A DNA stretch of 64,000 nucleotides, taken from the NCBI RefSeq assembly GCF_003268005.1, contig NZ_CP014213.1:1550001-1614000 (forward strand), written 5' to 3'. Every line of letters starts with the position of its first letter. The first letter of the stretch is position 1. Made by a program: the position numbers and the translations under genes. Positions 38,301-46,730 of this stretch are shown here, piece after piece. Under the pieces are notes generated by a model. That model did no database searches. It was given only the letters and a program-made list of their open reading frames with translations, and had not been told where the DNA came from. The DNA is from Methanosphaera sp. BMS (GTDB taxonomy: Archaea; Methanobacteriota; Methanobacteria; Methanobacteriales; Methanobacteriaceae).

Positions 38301-40153
38301 ATAATTTCTTGATTATTAATATAATAAGTGTATTCATCCTTATCCAATATATTTCCATCATAATATGTTGGATTTGTTAAAACGCTTATCACTTCAAGTT
38401 CTATTGAATCTGTTGTTGCGTATACTTCTTTAGGATTGTTAACTTGTAAAGTTAAATTATCATAGAGTATAGAAACATTTTCATAATTATTTTCTATGAA
38501 TGTATTTTCTCCTTGTAAGTTTAATGTTTCATTGTTTGATGTTATGTCTTTGAAGTTTGATCTAGTGATTTGAGTTGTTGAATCACCAGTAGCATATATT
38601 GCTCCACCTTCATCTGCATTTCCATCAGTGAAATTACATGAACCCACTATTAGGTAATCCTGAGCATATATTGAAGCACCGGTTGTAGCAGTATTTGAAT
38701 TAAATTTAGAATTCGTAATAGTAGTTAGAACTTTCGTATTAAATACACCACCCGTTGTTGCGGAATTATTCTCGAATTCCAAATTATTGAAAATCAAATC
38801 AGTACAATTAGTGTTAATATATATACATCCACCATCTTGTGCAAGATTATTCTTAAATATACTTCCAGACACATTTGCTTTTGCATTCCACAGATATATT
38901 GAACCACCATAACTATTTGCATTGTTGTTAATAAATACATTTTCTGGATTAACTATTAGATTGCCCCTATTTGTATAGACACTTGCACCAGCATAATTTG
39001 CTTTATTAGCATCAAAAGTATTGTTTTCGTTTATTGTTATGTTACCTGTTGAATTAATAACTCCACCGTATGTTGCCGTGTTATTTATGAATTGGTTATC
39101 ATTTTCAATTAGAATATTTCCCAAATTACTTGAAATAACTCCACCGAAACTAAAACCATTATTATTTAAGAAGGTATTGTTTTGTTTTATGGTTACGTTA
39201 CCTCTGTCATTATAAACAACACCAGCATAATTTTTTGCAGATGAAGATTTAAAGGTGTTATTTTTATTGATTATTAATGTTGCCTGATAATTATATATTG
39301 ATCCTGCCCAATCGGCAGAATTGTTTTCAAAGAGATTATCAGAATCAATATTAAATATGACTTTGTTATTGTATAATGCCCCGCCTTTGCTTGCATTATT
39401 GTTAGTAAATATTGAATTCATAAAGGATATATTTCCGGTACTGTGTATAGCTCCACCATATCCGTTGGTTCCACTACCGGTTGCTTGATTATGATCAAAT
39501 ATTGAGTTCATAATTGTTAAGTTACCTTTGTTATTATAAATTGCCCCACCACTTGATGCTATATTGTTGTAAAAGGAGGAATTTACAATGGTTAAATTTC
39601 CTGCATTTATAATCGCTGCCCCATTATTACTTTCTGAGTATGCGTTGATGAAGCTTATATTATTTATTGTAACTGTGTTATCTGTTTTTATATCAAACAA
39701 ATTGATTTTATTTAGCCCATTAATTGTCACATTACCTTCAGATTGAATAAGAATATCTTTAGCATAACTTTTAGTTATCGTTACTGCTTTTTTAAGATTA
39801 TATTCACCTTCGAGTAATGTAAAGTTCTTTTTATTTTGTATGTTTGTATTATTAAAAGCAACAGAGATATTATATGGATTATTTCTAGAACCATCCCCCT
39901 CCAATGTTGCCTCCGGAGAGATATACGCAACTTCATCGGATTCCCCATCATTTTTAATATTGCTTTTAGGAAGGATATTTTCCTTTATAGTATTCTCTTC
40001 AAGTATTTCAGCATTAGTTGATTGTTCTTGAATAGAGTAATCATCCAAACTTTGAGATGTTGTAGTATTTTCTGTAGCAGAAACTACACCTATTGCAAAA
40101 ATCATCACTAATACAAAAAACATGAATAAATATTTTGTATTTATTTTTGTCAT
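35399..40153 (-). CDS. Large adhesin-like surface protein with beta-helix and DUF3344-type modules
   Basis: 1584 residues. A signal peptide with hydrophobic core spans about 8-25, ending VVSATEN. Residues about 150-560 are beta-helix repeats of the GGAIYN/NNTF type. Two related modules of about 350 residues (about 740-1070 and 1090-1390), each with YYNGYxGKSFT, KNTxxI, DVLYYQGYNW and INEGADLLNP, resemble DUF3344. Two Ig-like repeats with VIFKINGKT follow at about 1400-1584. It is a secreted, Asn/Thr-rich protein likely to be on the cell surface; no C-terminal anchor is visible. GAGGTTG lies before the ATG. Typical of the adhesin-like family of gut Methanobacteriales. Confidence 0.85.
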   Translation of the reverse strand: MTKINTKYLFMFFVLVMIFAIGVVSATENTTTSQSLDDYSIQEQSTNAEILEENTIKENILPKSNIKNDGESDEVAYISPEATLEGDGSRNNPYNISVAFNNTNIQNKKNFTLLEGEYNLKKAVTITKSYAKDILIQSEGNVTINGLNKINLFDIKTDNTVTINNISFINAYSESNNGAAIINAGNLTIVNSSFYNNIASSGGAIYNNKGNLTIMNSIFDHNQATGSGTNGYGGAIHSTGNISFMNSIFTNNNASKGGALYNNKVIFNIDSDNLFENNSADWAGSIYNYQATLIINKNNTFKSSSAKNYAGVVYNDRGNVTIKQNNTFLNNNGFSFGGVISSNLGNILIENDNQFINNTATYGGVINSTGNITINENNTFDANKANYAGASVYTNRGNLIVNPENVFINNNANSYGGSIYLWNAKANVSGSIFKNNLAQDGGCIYINTNCTDLIFNNLEFENNSATTGGVFNTKVLTTITNSKFNSNTATTGASIYAQDYLIVGSCNFTDGNADEGGAIYATGDSTTQITRSNFKDITSNNETLNLQGENTFIENNYENVSILYDNLTLQVNNPKEVYATTDSIELEVISVLTNPTYYDGNILDKDEYTYYINNQEIIRTSDNVYNLTIDTEGTYSISASSKLLGNTNIIENIQVGTDTPGDVTVNNLKVSSNSGNLLVNEENIISIDVTNTLRDNIPLTITIDNYSYTSQASLGESVINITYMPQGNGEKSISVSIDDGVSFIYEDSLVAYYNGYMGKSFTNGQNITTKRHYTGKNTVVIIPIKFYLSNNYGEEQFTFNSADYGITERNKIVDVLYYQGYNWLKDTGYMFIGLNEEGLWDPISDYTDTKGFGSYDYPSGLSVFDAKGQFIANGQNQLDILPESNDRSVYGGYFIVIYANNTDETDIIINEGADLLNPESSGYGANSSNTIAYANYENINADDAILYTISAAADKAGESKIMVNNKEYGSLADNYDSTSRISIVESNLDNLVNGTNLVSLQSINDNLLVMNTILMITHPAMPNVVVDDVDVTASKGDLLVETDNTITIKLTNDGGAATATLNITIDDKNITETVENFTGETTIDVTYNPATTGAKNIKIDIINDETTQTLYEGTINAYYNGYRGKSFTGGENFTTKRQYEGKNTLILEQFNYYNWNESTKATYDATQLSSDKIVDVLYYQGYNWDKNLNFGLNVNDEESPIIANYSDTKGFGTYNYPSGVVVFNITEQFKAGQLNEIVPIQLENNSNILYGGILVIIYANNTETTSILINEGADLLNPEASGLTTNEYTIAYSNYENIKSADAMLYTISAAADKVGESKIIVNNKEYQSLADNYDSTSKISIIETNLDNLEDGTNLVSLQSINDNLFAMGTILVVNHPLELSLKVDTTAFTIGTTTNISASIYDGENILTGINKGKVVFKVNGKTLKDENGKVIYAKVVNGTATITGYEIPASWNENSTIQAIYSGSVEVSSLTSDKQTLSITQDSVTITTEDIVTKAGTDITLKATINTNVAINNGKVIFKINGKTVKDENGKIIYAKVSNNAVSVDYTLPENFKVGEYNITAIFISSVYGNLEDVKTLTVTV

Positions 40154-40781
40154 TATTCAACCTCTAAAATGTAATACATTATTGTAAAAAATTATTAATG
40201 TATTATGATATAATATGTATAGAAGATATATAAAAAGGTAAGCAAAGTAATAAAAAATTTAAAAACTTAAAAAATAAGTAATAATGCAATATAACATGGC
40301 AACCACTTACGGACATTACTCCATTTTAATAATCAATAAAATTTATCGTAAAAACATTATTTATCAAACTCCACCATTGACAGTCATTAAATACAATATC
40401 AAAACATAATATAGAATTTTTACTTATCCTAACCACGGGAAAAGCATTACATTATTTTAAATTACTTGACAATAATTTGTTTAAAAATCAAACATTTAAA
40501 AATAGAATAGATAAAAACAGATATGGCAAACCATAGAATATAACCATATATTTAAGTTATACTTATATTAAACAGGACCCCTATTTAAATAAACAAATAA
40601 CCCATTAGCTAATTTATGAAAAAATATGTTTTGTTTATGAACAATAATAAAAAGTTTTGATTAAACTTATTAAAAGTAGAACCCTGTGGACTGAATTTAG
40701 GACACCCCACAAATAGTTTAAAAAAAAAGTATGAAATACAAAAAATAGGTAAAATAATCAAAAAAAAATGATTATTTAATA
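40154..40781. other. Intergenic region upstream of the adhesin-like gene
   Basis: 628 bases without a gene, very AT-rich. The left end holds the adhesin promoter (TATA at about 40226-40235 on the minus strand) and a 10-bp inverted repeat at 40172-40205. The rest, up to the PRC-barrel gene end at 40782, shows no nameable feature. Confidence 0.55.
40172..40235 (-). promoter_or_regulatory. Promoter and leader hairpin of the adhesin-like gene
   Basis: A TATA box TTTTTATATA is at about 40226-40235 on the minus strand, giving a start of transcription near 40200. Arms TAATACATTA (40172-40181) and TAATGTATTA (40196-40205) then lie in the short leader just before the ribosome-binding site GAGGTTG. 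The repeat could be an operator or an RNA hairpin that affects translation. Confidence 0.5.
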
Positions 40782-41051
40782 TTATCCTGAAATGATAATA
40801 AATTCCCCAACTTTTTCTACTTTACCGAAAGGTACTGAAAGCCTATCGCCTTCACGTTTAGCACCTTTAACGTTGACAGATCTATCTTGTTGTGTTTGTA
40901 TAACTATGTCAGTGATTTTTCCTGTTTTTTCATCAATCGTCAGTTCATCTAGTATTCCTAGTATACGAGCACTATTAGTAGCTACTTGGTAACCTTTAAT
41001 ATCGGCCCATAATTTTTCTTCGCCTTTAATTAATTCCCTTTCTTTAGTCAT
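40782..41051 (-). CDS. PRC-barrel domain protein
   Basis: 89 residues forming one PRC-barrel: VATNSARILGILDELTIDE, then a strand-rich VNVKGAKREG and VPFGKVEKVGEFII. Small archaeal PRC-barrel proteins of this kind are common in methanogens and of unknown role. The ATG at 41051 has TTAGGTGG six bases upstream; the GTG at 41060 lies inside that ribosome-binding site. It stands alone, downstream of cobY on the same strand. Confidence 0.8.
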   Translation of the reverse strand: MTKERELIKGEEKLWADIKGYQVATNSARILGILDELTIDEKTGKITDIVIQTQQDRSVNVKGAKREGDRLSVPFGKVEKVGEFIIISG

Positions 41052-41175
41052 TATTGCCACCTAAGGTCAATTTAATTTTTGTCATTATTAAAATCAATTT
41101 TTAAAATCAATATTAATATATATTTTTATCCAATATTCTATATAAAACTTTTTGTTTTACAAGAGCATAGACGAG

Positions 41176-41763
41176 TTAACTCAAATTACCACTCTTATCC
41201 AAATCATGAAGCGTATTGATATTGAATGCCAATTCCACATTATCCGTAATGTATATGGTCTGTTCCTGTTCTTGACTATTGGCAATAAGCATATTCACAC
41301 CGCTAGGAACCAATCCTTCATAGACCAGTGTTGGTATGATATCATATTCCTTAAATAATTCTTCAGATACTGAAACACACATTGCAGGTTTATTTCTCTT
41401 ATAATACTCTGTAAGAACATCATCAATGTGATCGGCCGTTACAAAGGGCAAATCAGAAACTATTGTCATCACCGGTTCATCCTCATTCAAATAATTCCTA
41501 TCCTGCATGATATCTGCCAGGTCTTCAATGTACCCCTTAGCCTTAGTTTCAACTATGACCACTGGAAAATCCTTTAGAAATTCCCTGGTTTTGGGAGTAT
41601 TTGGACTTATAGCAACAAGAATCTTATCCACATACCTTGAATTCAATAAGGCATCCAATACATGCTCAATCATTGGCTTATCATTTACCTTAATGAGTGG
41701 TTTTTCCTCGTCAAGATCCATTCGCGTACCTCTTCCACCAGCCATAACTAATGCGGTTGTCAT
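41176..41763 (-). CDS. cobY: Adenosylcobinamide-phosphate guanylyltransferase CobY
   Basis: 195-residue nucleotidyltransferase with the N-terminal GTP-binding MTTALVMAGGRGTRM and EKPLIKVNDKPMIEHVLDAL. CobY transfers GMP to adenosylcobinamide phosphate in the archaeal corrinoid pathway, replacing bacterial CobU. Corrinoid is needed by MtrA and by Mmp10 in this window. AAGGTGAT lies four bases before the ATG at 41763; the longer frame to 41826 lacks family support. Another MobA-like nucleotidyltransferase role is possible but less likely at this length. Confidence 0.85.
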   Translation of the reverse strand: MTTALVMAGGRGTRMDLDEEKPLIKVNDKPMIEHVLDALLNSRYVDKILVAISPNTPKTREFLKDFPVVIVETKAKGYIEDLADIMQDRNYLNEDEPVMTIVSDLPFVTADHIDDVLTEYYKRNKPAMCVSVSEELFKEYDIIPTLVYEGLVPSGVNMLIANSQEQEQTIYITDNVELAFNINTLHDLDKSGNLS

Positions 41764-41952
41764 GATAATCACCTTAAATATAGTAATTGTTATATTATAT
41801 TTATCACCATCATATCTAAAAAACATATACTATTGACGATTCATCCAATAAAATAGAAATAATGAAAAAAAGAGGACCATACCTTAAAAGTAAAAAGTAT
41901 AAATACCATATGTGATAATTAATTATACGTAAGAAAAAAATTGTGATTAAAT

Positions 41953-42831
41953 ATGTTAGAAAATATTAAGACAGTACTGCTACTTAGTGTACTATCTGTA
42001 ATTCTAATAATGATATTTGGTTTTCTTGGAAGGTCATTTGGTCTTGGAAGTCTGGGACTGCTTATAGGATTGATTGTTTCATTAGCAATGACATTCGTAA
42101 GTTACTTCAAATCAGATGAAATAGCCCTCAGATCAAACCATGCACAAGTTGTATCCGAACAGGAAGCACCAAATCTGCATAGAATTATCAGAGAATTGAC
42201 CGCCAGTGCAGGTTTAAAAATGCCAAAAGTAGCAGTTATCAGAAGTAAAGATCCCAATGCATTTGCAACAGGAAGAAATCAGGATCATGCAGCCGTGGCT
42301 GTTACAACAGGACTGCTTGAATTGTTAACAGAGGATGAATTACGTGGCGTACTATCACACGAACTTGGACATATAAAAAACAAGGACATACTAATAAGTA
42401 GTGTAGCAGCATGTATAGGTTCAATCATCACTTATGCGGCAAGTATGGCACGATTTGCCGCCATCTTTGGTGGAGGTGATGGACGTGACGGTTATGATGT
42501 TATTGGCGGACTTATCATCATGATACTTGGTCCGATATCCGCGGTAATCATACAAATGGCAATAAGCAGAACAAGAGAATACAAGGCAGATGCCACAGGA
42601 GCTGAAATATGTGGTAACCCATTAGCACTGGCAAGTGCTCTTAGAAAAATAGAGTTTGGCGTTCAACAGCATCCGATGACTGATGCTAAGGCTACCGATG
42701 CCCATATGTTTATCATGAATCCATTCGGTAATGCCATAAACAGTATGCAAAAGTTATTTTCAACTCATCCACCTACAGCCGAAAGAATAGCAAGACTAGA
42801 GGAGATGGCTGGTAGAAAATTAGAGTACTGA
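41953..42831 (+). CDS. htpX: M48-family membrane protease HtpX
   Basis: 292 residues. Two N-terminal membrane helices (about 5-25 and 30-50), the zinc site HELGH (about 137-141) with the downstream Glu in SRTREYKADATGAEI, and another hydrophobic pair at about 153-205. HtpX degrades misfolded membrane proteins. GTGAT lies five bases before the ATG. It stands alone. Confidence 0.93.
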   Translation: MLENIKTVLLLSVLSVILIMIFGFLGRSFGLGSLGLLIGLIVSLAMTFVSYFKSDEIALRSNHAQVVSEQEAPNLHRIIRELTASAGLKMPKVAVIRSKDPNAFATGRNQDHAAVAVTTGLLELLTEDELRGVLSHELGHIKNKDILISSVAACIGSIITYAASMARFAAIFGGGDGRDGYDVIGGLIIMILGPISAVIIQMAISRTREYKADATGAEICGNPLALASALRKIEFGVQQHPMTDAKATDAHMFIMNPFGNAINSMQKLFSTHPPTAERIARLEEMAGRKLEY

Positions 42832-42978
42832 ATTTACCTCCCCATTATTTTTTTAAAACCCATCCTGAAAAAAGGATAATCTGTTAAATTAAATATCATT
42901 GTTAAAAAAAAAGAATTATAGGATGATGATTAATCTAACCCTATTGATTATTTTGATATTTTTAGACCATTTTCCTAT

Positions 42979-43908
42979 CTACTTGTCAGCACCCAATGGG
43001 ACGTGTCTTAGTTTAAATAGGCTTTCCCTGATAATGGTTAATACTGGAACAAGAAGGAACAGGTATACACAGTATCTTGATATGAAAAATGTGAGTATGG
43101 TCACTATGACCGTTCCACCCAAAATCATATAGAATGTATTGTATGTGTATTTTTTTTCATCCTCAGTGAGTTCACTTTCTAAAAAGTTTCTCTTATCAGC
43201 ATATTTAAACATCCACAGAAACATTACCAATGTCAATAAAATATTTAAACCAAACAATAATGTAGCCAGGAAAAATTTAGAATATGTTCCTATAAGAGTT
43301 GTTGTAAATGGAACAAAAGACAAACATGCTAGAAACAAAATATTTAACCATAAAAACGGCATATTCAAAGATTTTATCTTTATAAACTGATGATGATAAA
43401 TCCAAAATGAAGCAAGAAGAATAAAGCTTACAATGATTACACCCAGTTTTGGTAACATAGACCCAATAAATGCGGAAAAGTCACTTGCCGTCACCAATTC
43501 CATATCCGGCAATGCCATACCAAAAACAAGCAATGTCATGACAATTGAGAAAATACCATCGGTTAATCCCATCAGTCTTCCGGGATCTATGTCAATTACC
43601 GTTTGTATAGCCATAACATACCTATTTGAAAAATCTAAAAAGCTATTATAGAACCGGAGTTTTTTCTTTTCTTTTTCCTGTTGTTTCTTATCCATACTGT
43701 ATACGACTTCATCATCATGCAAAACACTTGATTTAATGTTAATTTTTTCCTTATATTCCTCAGCTTTTTCAATAGATTCCTTATTAGCATTTTCATTGAA
43801 ATACTTGATTTTTTCATCGATTTCCTCTTTCAATTTTAGAATCTCTTCAAAATCATCCTGACTAACAGAATCTTTTTTTGTATCCTCAGAATCGTTAATT
43901 TTTATCAC
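42979..43908 (-). CDS. TMEM175/DUF1211-like membrane protein
   Basis: About 307-310 residues. A charged, coiled-coil N-terminal part (about 1-85) precedes a membrane domain with six helices (about 110-300). The segment GLTDGIFSIVMTLLVF is the DUF1211/TMEM175 signature R/G-x-x-DGIFAI found in potassium-permeable channels, and FWIYHHQF matches the second conserved site. Start is unusual: the GTG at 43908 is inside the AGGTGAT ribosome-binding site, and four bases after that site is ATT (43899), the position where ATG stands in neighbouring genes. An ATT start is therefore likely. Confidence 0.75.
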   Translation of the reverse strand: MIKINDSEDTKKDSVSQDDFEEILKLKEEIDEKIKYFNENANKESIEKAEEYKEKINIKSSVLHDDEVVYSMDKKQQEKEKKKLRFYNSFLDFSNRYVMAIQTVIDIDPGRLMGLTDGIFSIVMTLLVFGMALPDMELVTASDFSAFIGSMLPKLGVIIVSFILLASFWIYHHQFIKIKSLNMPFLWLNILFLACLSFVPFTTTLIGTYSKFFLATLLFGLNILLTLVMFLWMFKYADKRNFLESELTEDEKKYTYNTFYMILGGTVIVTILTFFISRYCVYLFLLVPVLTIIRESLFKLRHVPLGADK

Positions 43909-44181
43909 CTAATTATACCATTTAGATTTCATGTTTAAAAAATTTATGGTAAACAAGCCAAAAAAAAGTTATTTATTTTGGTGAAAATATAACAAAAATC
44001 ATTATTCCATCAGTATTTAAAAATCCATAATTATTTGGATGGGCAATCAAAAAAAAAGGTAATTGTCATTTAAAAAAACAGACTAAAAAAATAAGATTAA
44101 TAGTTGCATAAATTCTCCATTATAAGAAAAATAAAAAAAAGGATAGTTCTGATAAGAAGTTTAGAACTATAAGCTGGTTGA

Positions 44182-45831
44182 CTAGTTACGTAGATATTTG
44201 AATACTATGTAAATTCCGAGAACCAAACTGATGATAAAACCTATTAATGCCACCATGTATACATATCCAAGTGGTATGCCCGCACTGGTTTTATAAAATG
44301 CCTGGGCAATGATTGTAGCGGCCAATACCAATGCCGTACCGACTATTAATGCTGCAAGTATTAATGATAAGGAAATCATGTTTTTAAGGTCATCTAATCC
44401 CCTGTGTTTTAAATTGACTTCCAAGTCACCTTCTTCAAGTTTATCAAGTGTGGAGTTAAGTCTGTCTGGTAAATCTTTAAGTAAATGTTCAATTTCCACT
44501 ATGTAGTTTAATCCGCCGCTTACAAGATTACCTGCACTGAATTTTTGACTCACCATTTTTTTGGCGAATTTTTCAAGTTCCGTTGTTAGGTTAAATGATG
44601 GATCCAATCTGCTTCCAGTATCTTCCAGTAATATGAATCCTCTTCCTATCATAACAAATTCCCTTGGGAGAACTATGTTATGTTTAATCATAACGTTCAT
44701 TAGGCTTTCAAATATTCCGTCCATTTGGTCCAAGTCAACGCCGAGGTATTTGTTTAATAAATCTTCCACATCTTCCTGGAATTCCTCCGTATTCTGTTGA
44801 GGAGTTATGATTTTCATGTATATTAATTGTTTGATAAGTTTTTTGGAATCACCAGACAATAAAATCAATATCAATTGAGCAAGGTTTCCTTTGAACTCTT
44901 CAGTAATAATTCCAACCATTCCCCAGTCAATGTAGGATATATTTGCGTCTTTTGTAACGAACATATTTCCTGGATGTGGATCTGCATGGAAGAATCCGTC
45001 AAGTAATATCTGTTTTAAATAGGATTGTACTGCAATTTGTGCCATTTCCTTATTGTCAATGCCTTCAATTTCTTTGTCAAATAACTCTGAAATTACATAT
45101 CCATCAACAAGTTCCATTGTAATAATTTTACTTGTGGAATATTCATTGAATGCTTGTGGAATTACTACTCTTTCATCCTCTTCGAAGTTCTTTGTAATTT
45201 TTTGTATGTTAAGTACTTCTTCCATATAATTAAGTTCTTTGAATATTGATCTTTCAAATTCCTTCATTATAGCCGGTAAGTTATATGTTCTAGTTTTTGT
45301 GATGTATTTATCAGCTTTTCCAGCCAAATCATTCAATATCTTTACATCCGCCACTATTATATTATAAATATTTGGTTTTTGAATTTTTACTGCTACTTCC
45401 TGTCCATTTTCTTTTAAGGTAGCTTTATATACCTGACCAATTGACGCTGAACCAAGAGGGTTTTCATCGAATTCTGAGTAAATTTCTTCAAGGGGTTTGC
45501 CCAGTTCACTTTCCACAACTTCCCTCATTTGATCAAAAGGAGTAATTGGAGTATTATCCCTGAGTTTTTTTAGATCTTCTGCAATTTCAGGACCAATCAT
45601 ATCCGGACGTGATGCCAGCAATTGACCTAATTTAATAAAAGCAGGACCTAATTCTTCCATTGCTTCCCTAAGACCGGTAAAATCAATTTCTTCATCAGAT
45701 CCATCATCAGACTTTTTACGTTTTGATGATGAGGTTAATAAGGATATTACTTTATGTTTTTTTGCCACATCTAAAATTTCATTCAATCGTTTATTTGCAT
45801 TTATTTCATTATCGTCTTGTTTGGATGCCAT
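44182..45831 (-). CDS. UbiB/AarF (ABC1) family atypical kinase
   Basis: 549 residues. The family motifs are in order: KLGQLLASRPD (KxGQ, about 69), NPLGSASIGQVYKA (Ala-rich loop, about 126), VAVKIQKP, FHADPHPGNMF (about 285) and YIDWGMVG. The C-terminal end has two membrane helices (about 490-516 and 524-546). UbiB kinases/ATPases act in isoprenoid lipid metabolism; with no ubiquinone in methanogens, the substrate is probably another membrane isoprenoid (inference). ATG at 45831 follows GTGAT by four bases. Confidence 0.9.
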   Translation of the reverse strand: MASKQDDNEINANKRLNEILDVAKKHKVISLLTSSSKRKKSDDGSDEEIDFTGLREAMEELGPAFIKLGQLLASRPDMIGPEIAEDLKKLRDNTPITPFDQMREVVESELGKPLEEIYSEFDENPLGSASIGQVYKATLKENGQEVAVKIQKPNIYNIIVADVKILNDLAGKADKYITKTRTYNLPAIMKEFERSIFKELNYMEEVLNIQKITKNFEEDERVVIPQAFNEYSTSKIITMELVDGYVISELFDKEIEGIDNKEMAQIAVQSYLKQILLDGFFHADPHPGNMFVTKDANISYIDWGMVGIITEEFKGNLAQLILILLSGDSKKLIKQLIYMKIITPQQNTEEFQEDVEDLLNKYLGVDLDQMDGIFESLMNVMIKHNIVLPREFVMIGRGFILLEDTGSRLDPSFNLTTELEKFAKKMVSQKFSAGNLVSGGLNYIVEIEHLLKDLPDRLNSTLDKLEEGDLEVNLKHRGLDDLKNMISLSLILAALIVGTALVLAATIIAQAFYKTSAGIPLGYVYMVALIGFIISLVLGIYIVFKYLRN

Positions 45832-46204
45832 ACTAATCACTGTTTAAATATATAAAAAAAGATGAATAGCCTTTGTAAAATAACTTATTGTTTAATTTAC
45901 ATGATGTATAAAATCAACAGAATCAATATAAAAATGTTTAATTTTCAAACCCTATTCTTTTCCTTTTTTTACTTCATTAAAGCCAAAATATATATATGTA
46001 TATTTGTAAACTTTAGTATATAAAGCAATTGAGTAAATGAACAAAATATATTATGTTTAAGATTGTTTAAATGAATATTAAATATAGTATACATTATTTA
46101 ATAAAATATACCAGATATATAAAAAAAATCATGAACAATACCGTATAAATATAAAATAATATATTCACAAAGCCCATATTGCATAATAATAAGAAGGTGA
46201 TATA
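45832..46204. other. Divergent intergenic region
   Basis: No gene seen. It must hold promoters for the UbiB gene and for the coiled-coil gene at 46205. A TATA-like TATAAATATAAAAT at about 46144 fits the latter. An odd palindrome TACATGATGTA is at 45898-45908. Confidence 0.45.
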
Positions 46205-46699
46205 TTGACTTTGAAAGAACAAAAAGATAAACTATCCGAAAAGATAGATGAAGCAAAAACCAATACAAAAAACAAAGTTAAAGAAACACAGACAAACTTT
46301 GCAAATTCTACTGCTGAAAAAATGATTGTCTCACATATGAATAAAGCAGAGAAAAAAATTGATAAGGCAATAGAAGAAGCAGACAAAAATATATGTAAAA
46401 TGTTAGAAAATACGGACAAGGAAATTGAAAAAGGAAACAGACCAATTGATTTAATTTTATTCAAGGCCAACAGCCAATTTGAAGAAATCCTATTAGAAGC
46501 CGAGTTAAAAATGCAAAAAGCCAAAGTAGGATTAATCAACTCACTAGAAAAAGATGTTGATACATTTGAACATCTTGCCAATATAGAAGGCAATACTTCC
46601 GAATTTAGAAATAAATTACACGAAGGAAAAGCAAAAGTTGCAGATAAAATTGAATGTAAAAAAGAAGAAATTAGAGAAAAACTCAATAAAGAGGAATAA
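46205..46699 (+). CDS. Coiled-coil protein of unknown function
   Basis: 164 residues, almost entirely charged helix (Lys and Glu rich), with no membrane segment or signal peptide. No known domain recognised. TTG is the start: AGGTGAT lies three bases before it and no better codon follows nearby. It is 31 bases before the secreted pentapeptide-repeat gene on the same strand, so both are probably one operon. It may be a cytoplasmic partner or an unrelated neighbour. Apolipoprotein-like or phasin-like helical bundles look similar. Confidence 0.65.
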   Translation: MTLKEQKDKLSEKIDEAKTNTKNKVKETQTNFANSTAEKMIVSHMNKAEKKIDKAIEEADKNICKMLENTDKEIEKGNRPIDLILFKANSQFEEILLEAELKMQKAKVGLINSLEKDVDTFEHLANIEGNTSEFRNKLHEGKAKVADKIECKKEEIREKLNKEE

Positions 46700-46730
46700 T
46701 TAAGTTATTAAATATTTAGGAGAAGATATA

